The notes under the pieces are model-generated. The model saw only the letters and a list, made by a program, of their open reading frames with translations, was not told where the DNA came from and ran no database searches. The translations under genes and the position numbers were made by a program. A stretch of 31,491 bases of DNA, taken from contig CAYJEW010000021.1 in assembly GCA_964369525.1 (NCBI GenBank), forward strand, positions 1 through 31,491, written 5' to 3'. Every line of letters starts with the position of its first letter. Position 1 is the stretch's first letter. Origin of the DNA: JAAYCI01 sp964369525 (GTDB lineage Bacteria > Bacillota > Clostridia > Oscillospirales > Ruminococcaceae). Positions 30,182-31,491 of this stretch are shown here, in pieces.

Positions 30182-31331
30182 CTTTAAAAGCTCCTTCCTT
30201 TACTATACTCACAAGTTTTGCCGCCGTTTTTTGCCATGTGAAATTCTCGGCCACAATATGGCTGCCCTCTTTACCTGCCTTGGTGCGCCATGCGGTGTCT
30301 TTTAGCGCACGTTGTAACTGCGTGGCAATATATTCAGGCTGTAGATTATCCAGCAGTATCCCCGACACATCGTTTTGCACAATTTCGGGGCACCCACCCA
30401 CATTGGTGGTAACAACACACCGCCCCAGTGCCGCTGCCTCCAGCACCGCTGTGGGAAACCCCTCGGAATAGGTGGGCAAGCAGAACACATCTGCACAGCT
30501 TATAAGCTGAATATTATCTTCATACGCCAGCGCCCCTGGCAGTACCACCCCTTTGGGTTCGGCCTCTTTTGCCTTTTGCAATAGTGGCCCATCGCCTGCC
30601 ATTACAAGTGCTGCATTTGGTATATTTTTTAATACAATTGTAAAGGCTTGCAACATTTCGTGCACACCTTTTTCTATTATAAACCGCCCCGAAAATACCA
30701 CAAGCGGCTGCGAAAGCGCAACGCCGTATTTTTCTCGTACATCGCTTTGGTTGCAATTGGCCAGCTGCTGCATAACCTCAAGGTTTGCCGCATTGTACAA
30801 TGTACCTTTTGCCTTGACGCCAAAATGCTTAAGCCAACTACCACATGCGCGCGATACACCATAAAAATTGTTGCAATATCTCCTTATTGCGCGCATTAAG
30901 GCATGCTCGTACATCCCACAAAATGTGTTTAAAAACCCGTTGCTCAACTCTAAATGTTGTGTGCCATGTTCTATCACAATGGCAGGTATGTTTCTGTGGT
31001 GGCAGGCCTTCGCCGCCCACAGGCAGAGAGTATAAAGGCGTGTGTTTATCACAGCAAAATCATATGGTCTGTCCCATACAATTTCCGCCATTTCTCGCAA
31101 AGCGCTACCGTGGCGCAGTATAGGCAAGCGACCGCCAAACAGAAGTAGCGATGGCAGGCGCACAATGCGTCCTGCATCGGTTTGCTCTTGCGTGGGTGCT
31201 CCCGGCAGTGCACTGGTGATTATTGTCACCTCGTGCCCCTGCGCCACCAGCGTGCGGGCCAGGCTGTCGGTATAACGCTCTACCCCGCCAATGGTGGGTA
31301 GATACTGCGCCGAGACAAACAAAAACCTCAT
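30150..31331 (-). CDS. Family 4 glycosyltransferase
   Basis: A 393-aa GT-B retaining glycosyltransferase for cell-envelope polysaccharide or glycolipid. The N-terminal acceptor domain opens MRFLFVSAQYLPTIGGVERY with the GG loop typical of GT4; IEHGTQHLE is in its middle. The C-terminal donor domain has VFSGRFIIEKGVHEMLQAF, VMAGDGPLL and the EGFPTAVLEAAALG motif with the Glu pair. The start at 31331 is set by AAAGGAGAGGGC; the open frame goes 81 bp further without a site. It begins the minus-strand set GT4-GT2-DUF2304-EamA. The donor sugar is not predictable. Confidence 0.93.
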   Translation of the reverse strand: MRFLFVSAQYLPTIGGVERYTDSLARTLVAQGHEVTIITSALPGAPTQEQTDAGRIVRLPSLLLFGGRLPILRHGSALREMAEIVWDRPYDFAVINTRLYTLCLWAAKACHHRNIPAIVIEHGTQHLELSNGFLNTFCGMYEHALMRAIRRYCNNFYGVSRACGSWLKHFGVKAKGTLYNAANLEVMQQLANCNQSDVREKYGVALSQPLVVFSGRFIIEKGVHEMLQAFTIVLKNIPNAALVMAGDGPLLQKAKEAEPKGVVLPGALAYEDNIQLISCADVFCLPTYSEGFPTAVLEAAALGRCVVTTNVGGCPEIVQNDVSGILLDNLQPEYIATQLQRALKDTAWRTKAGKEGSHIVAENFTWQKTAAKLVSIVKEGAFKDESAGDNTCI

Positions 31332-31491
31332 GCCCTCTCCTTTGTTTCGCCACTTTACACTCGCTCTTCTTAAGGTAGCGGGAATTAAACCCGCATCGGT
31401 TTTTATTTGCACATTTTCTCTTATATTGCTTCAAATTGTTTGTAAATACGCAAAGTATTAACTGCACAATTTTCATTGTCTAAGAAAAAAT
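31332..31491. other. Non-coding 5' region of the glycosyltransferase operon
   Basis: AT-rich, no gene supported. Contains a small stem GCGGG/CCCGC (about 31378-31394) that would lie in the leader. No convincing -35/-10 pair could be fixed. Confidence 0.4.

Noticed and set aside
1..31491. CRISPR array, insertion sequence or prophage
   Set aside because: No regularly spaced direct repeats, transposase, integrase or phage structural genes were found on either strand.

Overview
The window looks like chromosomal DNA of an anaerobic, motile, fermenting Clostridia-class bacterium, probably in the Oscillospiraceae/Ruminococcaceae range. The evidence is the two-subunit GcvPA/GcvPB glycine decarboxylase, strong GGAGG ribosome-binding sites with ATG/GTG/TTG starts, a 4-hydroxybutyryl-CoA dehydratase, PduL, an aldo/keto reductase with a clostridial-type di-[4Fe-4S] tail, and a flagellin. 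A 100-N block at 28108-28207 marks a scaffold join, so this is a draft or metagenome assembly. No phage, transposase or CRISPR array was seen.

Left part, minus strand (1-5994): a TTGACA/TACAAT promoter, a tandem glycine riboswitch and an intrinsic terminator precede gcvT-gcvH-gcvPA-gcvPB. These are followed on the same strand by a sugar-phosphate isomerase-like TIM barrel and nrdR, which runs off the left edge. Next come pduL (acyl-CoA to acyl-phosphate), a 73-aa orphan, and a lipoprotein that also carries a transmembrane helix and a basic, Ala-rich tail.

Central part, plus strand (9064-18019): a 29-bp dyad and a strong promoter drive a fused ADP-forming acyl-CoA synthetase. Then follow a sugar-binding-type lipoprotein, proC, a gamma-carbonic-anhydrase-like protein and malic enzyme as a tight operon, then a YihY membrane protein, abfD and a small CGGC cysteine protein. 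Together these suggest pyruvate/malate metabolism, reduction of C4 acids through 4-hydroxybutyryl-CoA and crotonyl-CoA toward butyrate, and ATP recovery from acyl-CoA thioesters by ADP-forming synthetase and/or PduL.

Motility/regulation block, minus strand (18161-21861): flagellin, an unrecognised 160-aa protein, and a SARP/BTAD-type regulator whose C-terminus looks like a GGDEF domain that has lost its signature. The promoter between the regulator and the 160-aa gene carries exact 8-bp direct repeats 11 bp apart, ending 9 bp before the -10. That is the geometry known for SARP activators, and it is the most interesting signal in the window.

Right part (22047-31491): an unrecognised 301-aa protein behind a perfect 9+9 bp inverted repeat, an AEC-family carrier, two EamA/DMT exporters, tRNA-His and tRNA-Gln with their own promoter and terminator, a probable gene remnant, an aldo/keto reductase broken by an in-frame TAG, a DHFR-fold protein, and a minus-strand envelope-glycan set (GT4, GT2, DUF2304).
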